A stretch of DNA of 64,000 bases, taken from the NCBI GenBank assembly GCA_002839445.1, contig PGYB01000003.1, positions 248,001-312,000 on the forward strand. The letters run 5' to 3'. Origin of the DNA: Candidatus Riflebacteria bacterium HGW-Riflebacteria-1. GTDB taxonomy: Bacteria > Muiribacteriota > Ozemobacteria > Ozemobacterales > Ozemobacteraceae. The position numbers and the translations under genes were made by a program. A model generated the notes under the pieces. That model saw nothing but the letters and a program-made list of their open reading frames with translations. It searched no databases and was not told the origin of the DNA. The stretch's first letter is position 1, and the number at the start of each line of letters is the position of its first letter. Shown here one piece after another: positions 52,086-60,973 of the stretch.

Positions 52086-55040
52086 ATGTCCAAGGCAAGT
52101 TTCATGTCGATGCGATGGCTCAGGCTCCATATCAAGGAGATCATCTGGGCAACGGTACTTCTTTTTGTTGGTTCGATCTTTGTAATTGGCTATGGTACCA
52201 GCCGAGCAATCCAGCAGCAGGAAGAGCGCAAACAGCAGGCTGACGAATCAGAACGTCGTGCAGAAAACCTGCGCAACATGGTTCCGGCTCACCTGCAGAG
52301 CAAGCTGAATATGCCGGTTGCGCACGTTTCCCTGCCAACCGAAAATGCATCTCTGACTACTGTAATCGACGTAAAAACGGTCTGGCGCTCAATCAAGGAT
52401 TCTCCCGAGTACCAGCAGCTGCAGGGCGATTCAATGCCTGCCGGCATTCGTGAATTCTACGGCAAGATGCTCAAGGAAAGAGCGCTCGAGAGCCTTATCT
52501 CGATGTCGCTGCTTGAGCTGTATGCCCGTTCTCACAATATCAAGCCCGAAGTTACCGCGGCGGCTATCATCGAAAAGGACAAAGAAGCAATATCTCCGAT
52601 CGAATTTGACCGCCAGCTGAAACGCGAAGGCCTCAGCCTCGATGAATATGGCCAGCAAAGGCTTAAACAGATGACGTATCAGTCGGTTTCACAAAAAATC
52701 ATGGAAGTTGTGCCGCCAGCAAGCGCGACCGAAGACTTCCTCAAAAAGTATTATGAAACCAATAAAATTCGTTTTAAAGACGATGACCAGATAAGCTTCA
52801 ACCATCTTCTTGTTTCTCCAGACGATTTTTCAGGTCTCGCCGAAATTAACGAAGCCGAGATCAAAGATTATTTTGATAAAAATCGCGAAGAATTGAAGAG
52901 CTCTGAGAGACTGACGCTTTCTCATATTTTCATAAATCCCAACGATGCCAGCTTTAAAGCCGGCATTGCCATCAGCGACTCAGAAATCAGACGGCAATAC
53001 ACTGATAATCTTGACCGCTTCAAGAACCCGGAAAAGGTTAAGGCCCGCCATATTCTCATCAAGCCCAAAAACAGCTTCGACGAAAAATTTGGCGAACTCA
53101 GCATCAATCTGCGCAACTTTACCTCAGCAGAAGTTGATGGGAAAACGCTCTACACGTTCGACGCCGGTATCGCAAATTTGCAGAGCTCAACCAGTCTGAG
53201 CCGCGGCAACTTTGTTCTGGTAACAACAGACGGCGAAGAGCTGACCGCTGATGACGCCAGTATCGCAAAAACCGAAAATGCTCTTGAACTGCCAATACAT
53301 GGTGCAACCAAAAGTGCCATGTTTGGCAAAATCGGCATTTTCGCCAAAACCGGCAGCACCCCGACAACTCTTGTTATCACCAACGCCGGCGAACGCCGTG
53401 AGATTGATGTAAAAGCAGCATTTGATCCTGAACAAGCATTTGCAGCTGCTCTCGCTGAAATAAAGAGCATCGCCAGGCAGATTGAAGAAGGCAAAGACTT
53501 TGCCGAACTTGCAAAAAAACACTCCCAGGACCCGGGTTCCGGAGCCAAGGGTGGCGAACTCGACGAATTTGCACGCGGCGCCATGGTTAAACCGTTTGAA
53601 GATGCGGCCTTTTCCAGTGCTGTTGGCAAAATTACCGAGCCAGTCAAAACCCAGTTCGGCTATCACCTGATCAAGGTCGAAGGCAAAACTGCCGAAAAAG
53701 TAAAATCATTCGAAGAAGTCAAAACCGAGTTGACTGCTGAAATGCGAGACTCTCAGGCCGCCATTAAAGCCGAAAGCACTCTCGAAAGCGCCCGGCAGAA
53801 GTTATTGTATCAGAGCGACACCTTCGAGAACCTTGCCAAGCTTCATTCTATGGCTGCTTCCCGTAAAGACGGCGGCAAACTGCCGACGATTTTTGCCGGC
53901 GAAATCACCGATGATTACTCAGCCGAACAGAAAAAATTGATCAGCGCAGAACTTGGCAATAACGGCACTTCTATCGCAAAAGAAATCGAAAGCGCCGTAT
54001 TTGCACTTGAACCCGGCGAAGTTTCCAGCGTTATCAAAACCAGCAACGGCTATCACCTGTTCAGGCTCGAAAACAAACTCCCACCAGTCAACCTCGCCCT
54101 GACTCCAACTCTCACACTCAAAATACATGAAATTCTCGAAAAACAGGCACGAGGCAAACTTGCTCAGGCTAAAGCCGAAAAGCTTCGCTCCGAGCAGCCT
54201 GCCGCCAGTGTCGCCGAACTGGCTAAAATCGCCGGCGCAGGCAAAGACAGCGAAAAAGAAGCCAAAAATTCTTTTGGTCCGCTGCCAATAAGCGCCAACC
54301 CCGGTTTTTCAAGTTACGCGCTCTCTGACGTCACCGGCGAAATTTCAGCTGACGGCCGCACTTACCTGCCCGAACTGCATACCGCCTTCATGAACCTGAT
54401 CAAAGACGGCAAGTGGGCAAACAAGGTTGCCGGACCGATAAAAAGCGAACTTGGCTATCATTTCCTTGAAATAACTGCCTTCGAAACCAACCGTTACGAG
54501 GCTTATGACGAAGTAAAAGAAAAAATCAAACGCATGGTTACCCTCGAACCATCGCCCGAAGAAATTCAGAAAGAATTCGACGCCAATATCGATCAATTCG
54601 ACATACCTGCTACCCGCAAAATCCGCCAGATCGTCATCTCTGAAGAAAGAACCGCTAACGAAGTCTATGACCGCCTCAAAAAGGGCGAAATCTTCGCGCT
54701 GCTGGCAAATCGCTTCAGTATCGACGGTTCGGCCGGAAATGGCGGCCTGATAGCACCGGTTCGCCGCGGTCAGCTCTCTGAAAAGCTTGACAAAGCGGTT
54801 TGGAACCTCAAAAAAGGCGAAATTACCGAAGTCGTTTCGACTCCTTACGGCTATGTAATTGCCATGCTCGAAGAAGACGAAAATCCTGGGGTAAAGGCTT
54901 CGCTCACCGCCGATGTCACAACCCAGCTCAAGCGCAAGCTGCGCAGCACTTATCAGGAAGACGTCTGGACACATTTCCTGAAAGGCCTCAACAATCAGGC
55001 CTATGTCATTCGCCACACGAAGGTGCTCGAAGAAATCTGA
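52086..55040 (+). CDS. Giant membrane-anchored parvulin-type peptidyl-prolyl isomerase (PpiD/SurA-like)
   Basis: A periplasmic folding factor for exported proteins. 984 residues: one membrane helix (about 19-36), then SurA_N-like helices (about 100-225) and several parvulin-type domains. The clearest domain begins VKARHILIK (318-326), is interrupted by an insert of about 120 residues that is beta-rich, and resumes at EEGKDFAELAKKHSQDPGSG (467 on) with TQFGYHLIKVEG (522-533). A partial domain ends GEVSSVIKTSNGYHLFRLEN, and a last one runs IRQIVISEERTANEVYDRLK ... TPYGYVIAMLEE near 840-930. A consensus promoter and terminator bracket the gene, so it is strongly expressed. Confidence 0.88.
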   Translation: MSKASFMSMRWLRLHIKEIIWATVLLFVGSIFVIGYGTSRAIQQQEERKQQADESERRAENLRNMVPAHLQSKLNMPVAHVSLPTENASLTTVIDVKTVWRSIKDSPEYQQLQGDSMPAGIREFYGKMLKERALESLISMSLLELYARSHNIKPEVTAAAIIEKDKEAISPIEFDRQLKREGLSLDEYGQQRLKQMTYQSVSQKIMEVVPPASATEDFLKKYYETNKIRFKDDDQISFNHLLVSPDDFSGLAEINEAEIKDYFDKNREELKSSERLTLSHIFINPNDASFKAGIAISDSEIRRQYTDNLDRFKNPEKVKARHILIKPKNSFDEKFGELSINLRNFTSAEVDGKTLYTFDAGIANLQSSTSLSRGNFVLVTTDGEELTADDASIAKTENALELPIHGATKSAMFGKIGIFAKTGSTPTTLVITNAGERREIDVKAAFDPEQAFAAALAEIKSIARQIEEGKDFAELAKKHSQDPGSGAKGGELDEFARGAMVKPFEDAAFSSAVGKITEPVKTQFGYHLIKVEGKTAEKVKSFEEVKTELTAEMRDSQAAIKAESTLESARQKLLYQSDTFENLAKLHSMAASRKDGGKLPTIFAGEITDDYSAEQKKLISAELGNNGTSIAKEIESAVFALEPGEVSSVIKTSNGYHLFRLENKLPPVNLALTPTLTLKIHEILEKQARGKLAQAKAEKLRSEQPAASVAELAKIAGAGKDSEKEAKNSFGPLPISANPGFSSYALSDVTGEISADGRTYLPELHTAFMNLIKDGKWANKVAGPIKSELGYHFLEITAFETNRYEAYDEVKEKIKRMVTLEPSPEEIQKEFDANIDQFDIPATRKIRQIVISEERTANEVYDRLKKGEIFALLANRFSIDGSAGNGGLIAPVRRGQLSEKLDKAVWNLKKGEITEVVSTPYGYVIAMLEEDENPGVKASLTADVTTQLKRKLRSTYQEDVWTHFLKGLNNQAYVIRHTKVLEEI

Positions 55041-55059
55041 CCTGTACAACCGATTGTCA

Positions 55060-55096
55060 GGGGCGGCTGCCGAAATGCAGCTGCCCTTTTTATTTT
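55060..55096 (+). terminator. Rho-independent terminator
   Basis: GGGCGGCTGC pairs with GCAGCTGCCC (one G-U pair) around CGAAAT, followed by TTTTTATTTT. Ends the parvulin gene. Confidence 0.88.
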
Positions 55097-55166
55097 GCTG
55101 TAAACTTTTTTTGCGATATGCGGTAAGATATGCGTTAAAATATCTTCTGTCAGAGGCAAGAATTGT

Positions 55167-55175
55167 TGCTATAAT
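55167..55175 (+). promoter_or_regulatory. Extended -10 promoter element
   Basis: TGCTATAAT with a perfect hexamer; the ATG of the TPR gene follows after exactly 8 bases, as at obg. Those 8 bases include GGAGA, which would be lost or reduced if transcription starts at the expected place. Confidence 0.6.
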
Positions 55176-55183
55176 GGAGACCC

Positions 55184-56014
55184 ATGGGACACTCAACAGC
55201 AGACATAGTAAAAAAGGCTAATACCTGCCTGCGGCAGGGTAAAAACCGGGTCAATGCCGAGATCGCACTGGGCATCGCCAGTTTTGAAAACGGCGATGTC
55301 GAAACTGCCATACGTCATTACGAAAAAGCGCTCAAGCTGCAGAAAGATAGCGCCGAGGCGCATGCCGGGCTGGGAATAGCGTCGGCGCGGACCGGTAATC
55401 TTGAAAAAGCTATCAAGCATCTGCAGCGGGCCTACGAGTTAAGCCCTGATTGCGGACTTCTTGCCAACTGGCTGGCTGACGCCTGGTTCGACAAGGGCGA
55501 CCTTGACCGCGCCATCGAGTATTACAGCGAAGCCGTCAGAAACAATGCCACCGACAGTAACGCCCACAACGACATGGCCGACGCATATCGCCTGAAAGGC
55601 GATTATCAGCAGGCTTTTGAACTTTACCGACGTACCCTGCAGATCGACCCGCTCGACACCAATGCCATGCTCGAACTGGCACAATGTCAGACCCAGATGA
55701 ATCAAACAGACGCTGCGCTGCTCACGCTTAAAAACCTTATAAATAACTTCCCTTCCAGTCGCGACAGCGCGACCGCCATGGTAATATGCGGCACGATATT
55801 GCTTGGCAATGGCAACCCCGGTGAAGCAGCATCCTGGTTTGAACGCGCGCTCGAATTTTTTCCGTTTAACCGGCCGCTTCTCTTTCAGTCAGCAGTTTGC
55901 GCGCTGAAACTCGGCAACAACGACAAATGCGCCACACATCTCAAGCGCATCCTCGAAATGGATCCCTCAGACAACCGCGCGGCAGCGCTGCTTAAAAAGG
56001 TTTCTGCGTCATGA
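55184..56014 (+). CDS. TPR-repeat protein heading pseudopilin cluster 2
   Basis: 276 residues with seven or so tetratricopeptide repeats (ALGIASFENGDVETAIRHYE, AHAGLGIASARTGNLEKAIK, AHNDMADAYRLKGDYQQAFE). No signal peptide, so cytosolic. The stop overlaps the start of the PilX-like gene as ATGA. It may play the role of PilF-like pilotin or scaffold, but has no lipobox. Confidence 0.85.
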   Translation: MGHSTADIVKKANTCLRQGKNRVNAEIALGIASFENGDVETAIRHYEKALKLQKDSAEAHAGLGIASARTGNLEKAIKHLQRAYELSPDCGLLANWLADAWFDKGDLDRAIEYYSEAVRNNATDSNAHNDMADAYRLKGDYQQAFELYRRTLQIDPLDTNAMLELAQCQTQMNQTDAALLTLKNLINNFPSSRDSATAMVICGTILLGNGNPGEAASWFERALEFFPFNRPLLFQSAVCALKLGNNDKCATHLKRILEMDPSDNRAAALLKKVSAS

Positions 56015-58362
56015 TAAAATTGCAACGCCACGCGAAAAAAGGCATGGTGATGATTATCGTGGCCGGCGTGCTGTTTTTTTTGACGATAGTTTTTACCTCG
56101 CTGGTCAGTCGTGTTCGCCACGAAAGCGCGGTAACCAACCGTGTCTCGGTCAACGAGCGCCTTTATCAGATTGCTTCAGCAGTTGGCCGTCTGGCAGTGA
56201 GAAAGCTGCAAAAAGACTTTGAAACCAGAGATCCTGACTTCGGCCAGAAGATCATGAACGAAGCATTTTCCGACAAAACCGGGCTGCTTGCCGAAGTCGA
56301 TTATACAAGTCGTGTCAACTCTCTCGATGTTACCAGAGAGATTCTAAAGCGTTTTACCAAAGAGTGGGGCGACCATGGCAAGGTTGCATTCAAAGTAACT
56401 TACATCGCTAATCTCGGCGAAAAAGATCCTTTCAAGTCACCAATAAGAGGCCTTGAGAACAGTCCTTACGAGCGCAAGGGGCACATCGATGTCATCGTAA
56501 AGGTCACGCATCTCGATATCGAAAAAACCTGCCGCATTCGCAAAGAATTTCTGCTCACCAGGCTGCTGGCACCGCCATTTTACCGGTTCACGCTGTTCTC
56601 ACATCGCGGAGCTTCGCCAACCTCGAGTCGCAACGAGAGCCTTATTAACAAAGTCGCTAACAGCAGTTATAACAAAGACAACGGCAAGCTCGACACTTCA
56701 GAGTCTGATGGGCGACGGCCAATGATCTGCTTTAACCGCCTCATTCGCAAGAAAGATAAAAAAGAAGGAGTCCCAGACCTTGATTTCCGCCGTTTTCCTG
56801 ATATCGTCACCAACATCGAAGGCACTCCTTCTTTCGTTAAAAACGGCTGGATATACCTTGGCGGCGAAGGCCCGTCAACCGACTCGCAAAAGAACGAGGG
56901 TAACCTGATTCTTAACGTGATGGCCGGCGCTGACGATGACAAGTTGCCCAAAGCGTCTTTCGGCGAGTATTTTCATTTCTATTTTAATCCGAATTCTGCC
57001 GGCTGGCTGATCTCTAAAGAATGGACCGAGTGGTTCGACCAGAGAATCAGCAACAATAACCAGGGTGAAGGCAGCAAGCTGATGGTGGCATTCGTCGATT
57101 ACGGCTACTACAGAGGCCTCTGGGGAATAAAGTTTAACAACGAATCGCTGTTTCGATGGGCTCTGTATATTTATGAGAGACACCTCGAAAAATCAGACTT
57201 AAAAAAGGTCGTCGACGTCGGCAGCTCCATGCATCTTTACGGCACGCCAGCCCAGTGCACGCCCACCCTGATTTTTGGAAAAATCAAACGCAGATATCTG
57301 CGCACCTTTGCCTTTTACTTTGGCGAAATCTCGCGGGTTTACCCGATTCCCGCCTTTCTCAGCTCGAACGCAGCCGACAGCCCATTCGACACCTTTATTA
57401 ATAGCACTGTACCGCAGTGGTTCAAAAAATACAGCGACAGCGAGGCCGACGAAATCTTTCTCAACGATTTTATTTCGGCATTTTTGACCCATATCAATTA
57501 CACAGCATTCCAGGTGGGCTTTCCAGAAAACAGTCCGCCACTCTGCGGCCTCGACCCGGAAGTCCGCGACTGGGAACCATACAACACCGCGCTGCACAAT
57601 ATCTGCAACCCTGGCGGACCCGACCTCAAGTGGGCTGATGCTGTTCCAGAGAACGGTTACATTGATGAATCTCCAGACGCCCTGTGTACAGACAAATATG
57701 AATTTAAAACCGTAGACAAAGAGATTCGCTACAAGGGCCTTATTACCGACATAAAAACTGACAGTAACTATCTTCGCGACCGCGTCAGCTTTCACATCCC
57801 CGGAGAGTCTGGCAAACCCACGCTTCTCAGTCAATGCGAATTTTTCAAAACCCAGTATATGATCGAAAAAGATGGCAGAAAAGTTCTCTACCTCAGCCAG
57901 ATAATCTCGTTTGACGGCGATCTGGTTATCGATATCCCGCTTGAGGTCTACAAAGGCGGCATCATTCTGGCGAGCGGAAACATCACCGTCAAAGAGCCGA
58001 TCATCAACCCGTACATCGAAGACGAAACGCCAAACAACCCTGACGCATTCGGGTATCTTACCCTGGTCGCCGAAAAGGGAATCAGCCTGGTAACCGGAAA
58101 AGGCGGTCGGGGGGAGCTGCCGCAGATGCACGGATTCTTTGTCAGTGTCAATGGTGACAACGGCAAAATCCTGGTTAATCAGCCATTACATATTATTGGT
58201 GGAGTTGCCTGTGACGATATCGAAGATCTGGTTAAGCAGGGCTGCGTCATAGAATGGGGCTTTGAGCCCGAAGAATTTGGCGGCGACAAGGATATGGCAA
58301 CACCGGACTTTTATGGACTGGCCATGGGACCACGCGACATAGAAATAATTACTGAAGAATAA
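56011..58362 (+). CDS. PilX-like large pseudopilin-associated protein, paralog of 38024
   Basis: 783 residues. Short basic leader and one membrane helix (MVMIIVAGVLFFLTIVFTSL), then a large outside domain. Shares with the protein at 38024 the overall layout, the FxLFSHR/FSILGHR segment after the N-terminal third and a C-terminal polymer-like beta part (GGIILASGNITVKEPIINPY). The usual Gly-Phe cleavage step is replaced by KKGMVM. Function unknown; likely a tip or minor subunit of a pilus- or T2SS-like structure. Confidence 0.78.
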   Translation: MIKLQRHAKKGMVMIIVAGVLFFLTIVFTSLVSRVRHESAVTNRVSVNERLYQIASAVGRLAVRKLQKDFETRDPDFGQKIMNEAFSDKTGLLAEVDYTSRVNSLDVTREILKRFTKEWGDHGKVAFKVTYIANLGEKDPFKSPIRGLENSPYERKGHIDVIVKVTHLDIEKTCRIRKEFLLTRLLAPPFYRFTLFSHRGASPTSSRNESLINKVANSSYNKDNGKLDTSESDGRRPMICFNRLIRKKDKKEGVPDLDFRRFPDIVTNIEGTPSFVKNGWIYLGGEGPSTDSQKNEGNLILNVMAGADDDKLPKASFGEYFHFYFNPNSAGWLISKEWTEWFDQRISNNNQGEGSKLMVAFVDYGYYRGLWGIKFNNESLFRWALYIYERHLEKSDLKKVVDVGSSMHLYGTPAQCTPTLIFGKIKRRYLRTFAFYFGEISRVYPIPAFLSSNAADSPFDTFINSTVPQWFKKYSDSEADEIFLNDFISAFLTHINYTAFQVGFPENSPPLCGLDPEVRDWEPYNTALHNICNPGGPDLKWADAVPENGYIDESPDALCTDKYEFKTVDKEIRYKGLITDIKTDSNYLRDRVSFHIPGESGKPTLLSQCEFFKTQYMIEKDGRKVLYLSQIISFDGDLVIDIPLEVYKGGIILASGNITVKEPIINPYIEDETPNNPDAFGYLTLVAEKGISLVTGKGGRGELPQMHGFFVSVNGDNGKILVNQPLHIIGGVACDDIEDLVKQGCVIEWGFEPEEFGGDKDMATPDFYGLAMGPRDIEIITEE

Positions 58363-58392
58363 AAACTTTTTGCAAAGAAGTCGGTATAGTAG

Positions 58393-58968
58393 ATGAACAA
58401 GCACGAAAGAACCGATCAAGAACTGGTTCAGGCAGTTCTGGCAGGCGAACTCGAAACCTTCGCCGAACTGGTTGAACGCTACGAAAGGCTGGTATTCAGC
58501 TTTCTGCTGACACGACTCAATGATCTGCAGGAGGTCGAAGACATTGTTCAAGAAACGTTTGTCAAGGCTTTCAGGCACCTGGCCAGTTTTGACTGCGAGC
58601 GACGGTTTGCCGCGTGGCTGCTTACAATCGCCCGCAACCTGCTGATAGATTCCCGACGTAAAGCTGGTAGAAGTGTAGCTTCGACAAATCTGGTAAACGA
58701 GGTAATGCTTACCGACAGCGCCCGGGAAGCAGGATCTCAGCCCTCCGAGATCGTGGTAAGGCGCGAAAGGTTCAGAAGTATAGTTGTTATGATTCAGGAG
58801 CTTCCGGAAGAACTCAGAACGCCGTTTCTGATGCGGGTGATCAATGAACTGCCCTACCAGGAAATCGCAGAGATTCTCGATGTGCCGCTACAGACGGTAA
58901 AGAACAGAATCTTCAAGGCCAGAGGTATCCTCCGGGAAAAAAGAGAAAACTATGAAAAGATGTCCTGA
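58393..58968 (+). CDS. ECF-type RNA polymerase sigma factor
   Basis: 191 residues: sigma-2 region (LVQAVLAGELETFAELVERY, EVEDIVQETFVKAFRHL) and sigma-4 region (LPEELRTPFLMRVINELPYQ, EIAEILDVPLQTVKNRIF). No sigma-3, as usual for ECF. The gene lies between pilin-like genes, 30 bases after the PilX-like stop, and overlaps the anti-sigma gene by 17 bases. No clear ribosome site is visible at the start; the anti-sigma pair is expected to control it. Confidence 0.93.
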   Translation: MNKHERTDQELVQAVLAGELETFAELVERYERLVFSFLLTRLNDLQEVEDIVQETFVKAFRHLASFDCERRFAAWLLTIARNLLIDSRRKAGRSVASTNLVNEVMLTDSAREAGSQPSEIVVRRERFRSIVVMIQELPEELRTPFLMRVINELPYQEIAEILDVPLQTVKNRIFKARGILREKRENYEKMS

Positions 58969-59884
58969 AAACGACAAGATATTGCTTTTCTGTGAGCACG
59001 AACTCTCAGAGGTAGAGCGGGCGCAGTTTGAACTGCACATTCAAACCTGCTCAGAATGCCGCGAAGAAGTCAAGCAGATCAGCAGTGACGACTCCCTCCT
59101 CAGAGAGGGAGTTGAGGAAGCCTTTTCCCGACACCGCGTAACCAGCCGGATAATGCAACAGATCCGCAGCGAAAAGATTGAACCGCTGCCGGCAAATAAC
59201 CAGCGGGGCTGGCGCTACTTCTGGCTGACAGCCTTTGCGCTGCTGACTGTTTTTGCCGTTGCCAGCCTGTATATGCCGGCCGCAGTAAAATATCATGGCC
59301 GCGCAACCGGCGTAATGATCCAGGCTCTCACTGATAACTCCACCCTCCAGGGAGCCCACCTTGCGGCAGACCAGACCTTTGATCTCGCAGCTTTCGAACC
59401 AGCTGCGCTCGACGGCTGCTTTCTGTTCACCGTAACCGCCGACCAGACCTCTGTATTCAAAATATCCGGAAGCACCGGCATCAGGCGCTCAGAAGGGTTG
59501 CTTGAATTCTTTGACACAACGGCGACTTTTGAGCTGATTTCGGGCGCCCGTCTGACCATTATTGTCAACGGCAAGCGGCAGCAGCTTGAACGCAAAACTG
59601 TTTTCTCAACCACTGCGGCAGCTATCGACGACCTGCAGCCCGACGCCGTATCTCTTGCTGGCCTCGACCGGCCGCTGACGGCCTCGACAACGGCCGAAGC
59701 AGATGCTATAATTACCAGTGATGAAGCTGACACCGCCTCGTCTGCAGATCAGGCCGAGCTCGCATCAATTACCACCGGTCTCAGCGCAGAAGCCGGCACC
59801 GGAAGCGACTCCCTGATCGACCAGACACCTGGCTCCGGCAAGAATCCGTTTGCCGACGAACCTCTCGACCTCAACGGAAACTAG
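58952..59884 (+). CDS. Anti-sigma factor with zinc-binding domain and periplasmic sensor
   Basis: 310 residues. The N-terminal anti-sigma domain carries H29-x3-C33-x2-C36 with C14 upstream, the ZAS zinc motif. One membrane helix at about 89-109 (FWLTAFALLTVFAVASL) follows. The outside domain (about 112-225) has a FecR-like strand pattern (TSVFKISGSTGIRRSEGLLE ... ARLTIIVNGKRQQLERKTVF). The C-terminus is disordered and Ala/Thr/Asp-rich. It should hold the ECF sigma factor at the membrane until a periplasmic signal, perhaps pilin or envelope state, releases it. Confidence 0.88.
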   Translation: MKRCPENDKILLFCEHELSEVERAQFELHIQTCSECREEVKQISSDDSLLREGVEEAFSRHRVTSRIMQQIRSEKIEPLPANNQRGWRYFWLTAFALLTVFAVASLYMPAAVKYHGRATGVMIQALTDNSTLQGAHLAADQTFDLAAFEPAALDGCFLFTVTADQTSVFKISGSTGIRRSEGLLEFFDTTATFELISGARLTIIVNGKRQQLERKTVFSTTAAAIDDLQPDAVSLAGLDRPLTASTTAEADAIITSDEADTASSADQAELASITTGLSAEAGTGSDSLIDQTPGSGKNPFADEPLDLNGN

Positions 59885-59885
59885 C

Positions 59886-60383
59886 ATGCAACGCAAAGCC
59901 TTTTCGATGCTCGAAGTAATGATAGCGCTCGTTATTACGGCAGTAGCTTTTCTGCCGATCTACAACCTGTTCAGATTCGGCAGTCAGGGCGCTGTTAACA
60001 ACATCCATGAAGTTACCGCTTCCAACTACGCAGCTGACCTGATTAATTTTGTGCGTGATATCAGGGCGCATCAGATCGAGACTGTTGCCGGCTCTTCAAA
60101 CAAGATAACGCTCAGTTCAGACGAACAGATCGCTGCCTTCTTTTCTAAAATCGGACTGACTGCTCCTCCTCCGGTAGAAAAACCCTTTATCCGCCGCCTT
60201 GAACTCGAAAAATTTAAGGGTAACGATGTCTCCGGAATCGCTGGCATCAGTGGCTGGCTCAAAGACCTTATATTCAATCGCAAAGCAGTTCCCAATTACC
60301 TGATCTGCGTTAAAGTCGCTTTTCCCAGAATGAACAGCAGCGAAAAAGACGACGTGACACTGCTTTCAATGGCAATGGACTGA
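59886..60383 (+). CDS. PilV/GspI-like pseudopilin (Ala at -1), paralog of 40425
   Basis: 165 residues from the ATG at 59886, two bases after the anti-sigma stop region. N-terminus MQRKAFSMLEVMIALVITAV: a prepilin site with Ala at -1 and Glu at +5. The soluble domain is short and beta-rich. Same unusual A-F step as the protein at 40425. Confidence 0.85.
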   Translation: MQRKAFSMLEVMIALVITAVAFLPIYNLFRFGSQGAVNNIHEVTASNYAADLINFVRDIRAHQIETVAGSSNKITLSSDEQIAAFFSKIGLTAPPPVEKPFIRRLELEKFKGNDVSGIAGISGWLKDLIFNRKAVPNYLICVKVAFPRMNSSEKDDVTLLSMAMD

Positions 60384-60385
60384 AT

Positions 60386-60973
60386 ATGACAAAAAAACAC
60401 GGTTTTACACTGGTAGAAATAATCATTGTCGCAATGATTATTTCAATGGTTTCCGGGGTGGCCTATAAACTCATGTCAGGCACCTTTTCGCAGTATTTCA
60501 AAAGTCAGACCAAATTGACCAATCTCAGAGCCGCCAGCATCATTCTTGAGCGCATTAAGGCCGATGTCAGACTGGCGCTGATCCCAGTAAAACCTGAAGA
60601 GAACCCGGTAATCGAAGAAGCTAAGATCGCGTTCTGCATAACTGACGAGGGGCAACGACGCATGGTTAACTATACCTACAATCCCGACAATGGCATGGTC
60701 ACCAGAGACATCACCGGTGGCCTCAAACGCGTTATCAGTCTGGTGAAGGTAGGCGGTTTCAAAATCAATGAACTGGGCGAAGGCGACAGCAAACTGCTGG
60801 CGGTGACGATAATGGTAGACAACGAAAAAGATGTTGAGCAGCGTTCTGATTCGAGCATTAACAACCAGGTCGAACTCAAGGCCGTTATGTACCCGCGCTT
60901 CTTCGCCGAATCTCTGAGCAACGAGGAAAAATTCTGGAATCTGGCGCGCAGCAGCGCAGGAGGAACCTTATGA
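60386..60973 (+). CDS. GspJ/PilW-like pseudopilin
   Basis: 195 residues, N-terminus MTKKHGFTLVEIIIVAMIIS with the classical Gly-Phe-Thr-Leu-Val-Glu prepilin site. The body (RAASIILERIKADVRLALIP) is the GspJ-type fold. Starts three bases after the previous stop and overlaps the LysM gene as ATGA. Confidence 0.9.
   Translation: MTKKHGFTLVEIIIVAMIISMVSGVAYKLMSGTFSQYFKSQTKLTNLRAASIILERIKADVRLALIPVKPEENPVIEEAKIAFCITDEGQRRMVNYTYNPDNGMVTRDITGGLKRVISLVKVGGFKINELGEGDSKLLAVTIMVDNEKDVEQRSDSSINNQVELKAVMYPRFFAESLSNEEKFWNLARSSAGGTL

Noticed and set aside
54345..55196. 283-codon minus-strand frame
   Set aside because: Antisense to the parvulin gene and its terminator; no supporting signals.
57199..58131. 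310-codon minus-strand frame
   Set aside because: Shadow of the PilX-like gene on the other strand; no start signal or recognisable domain.
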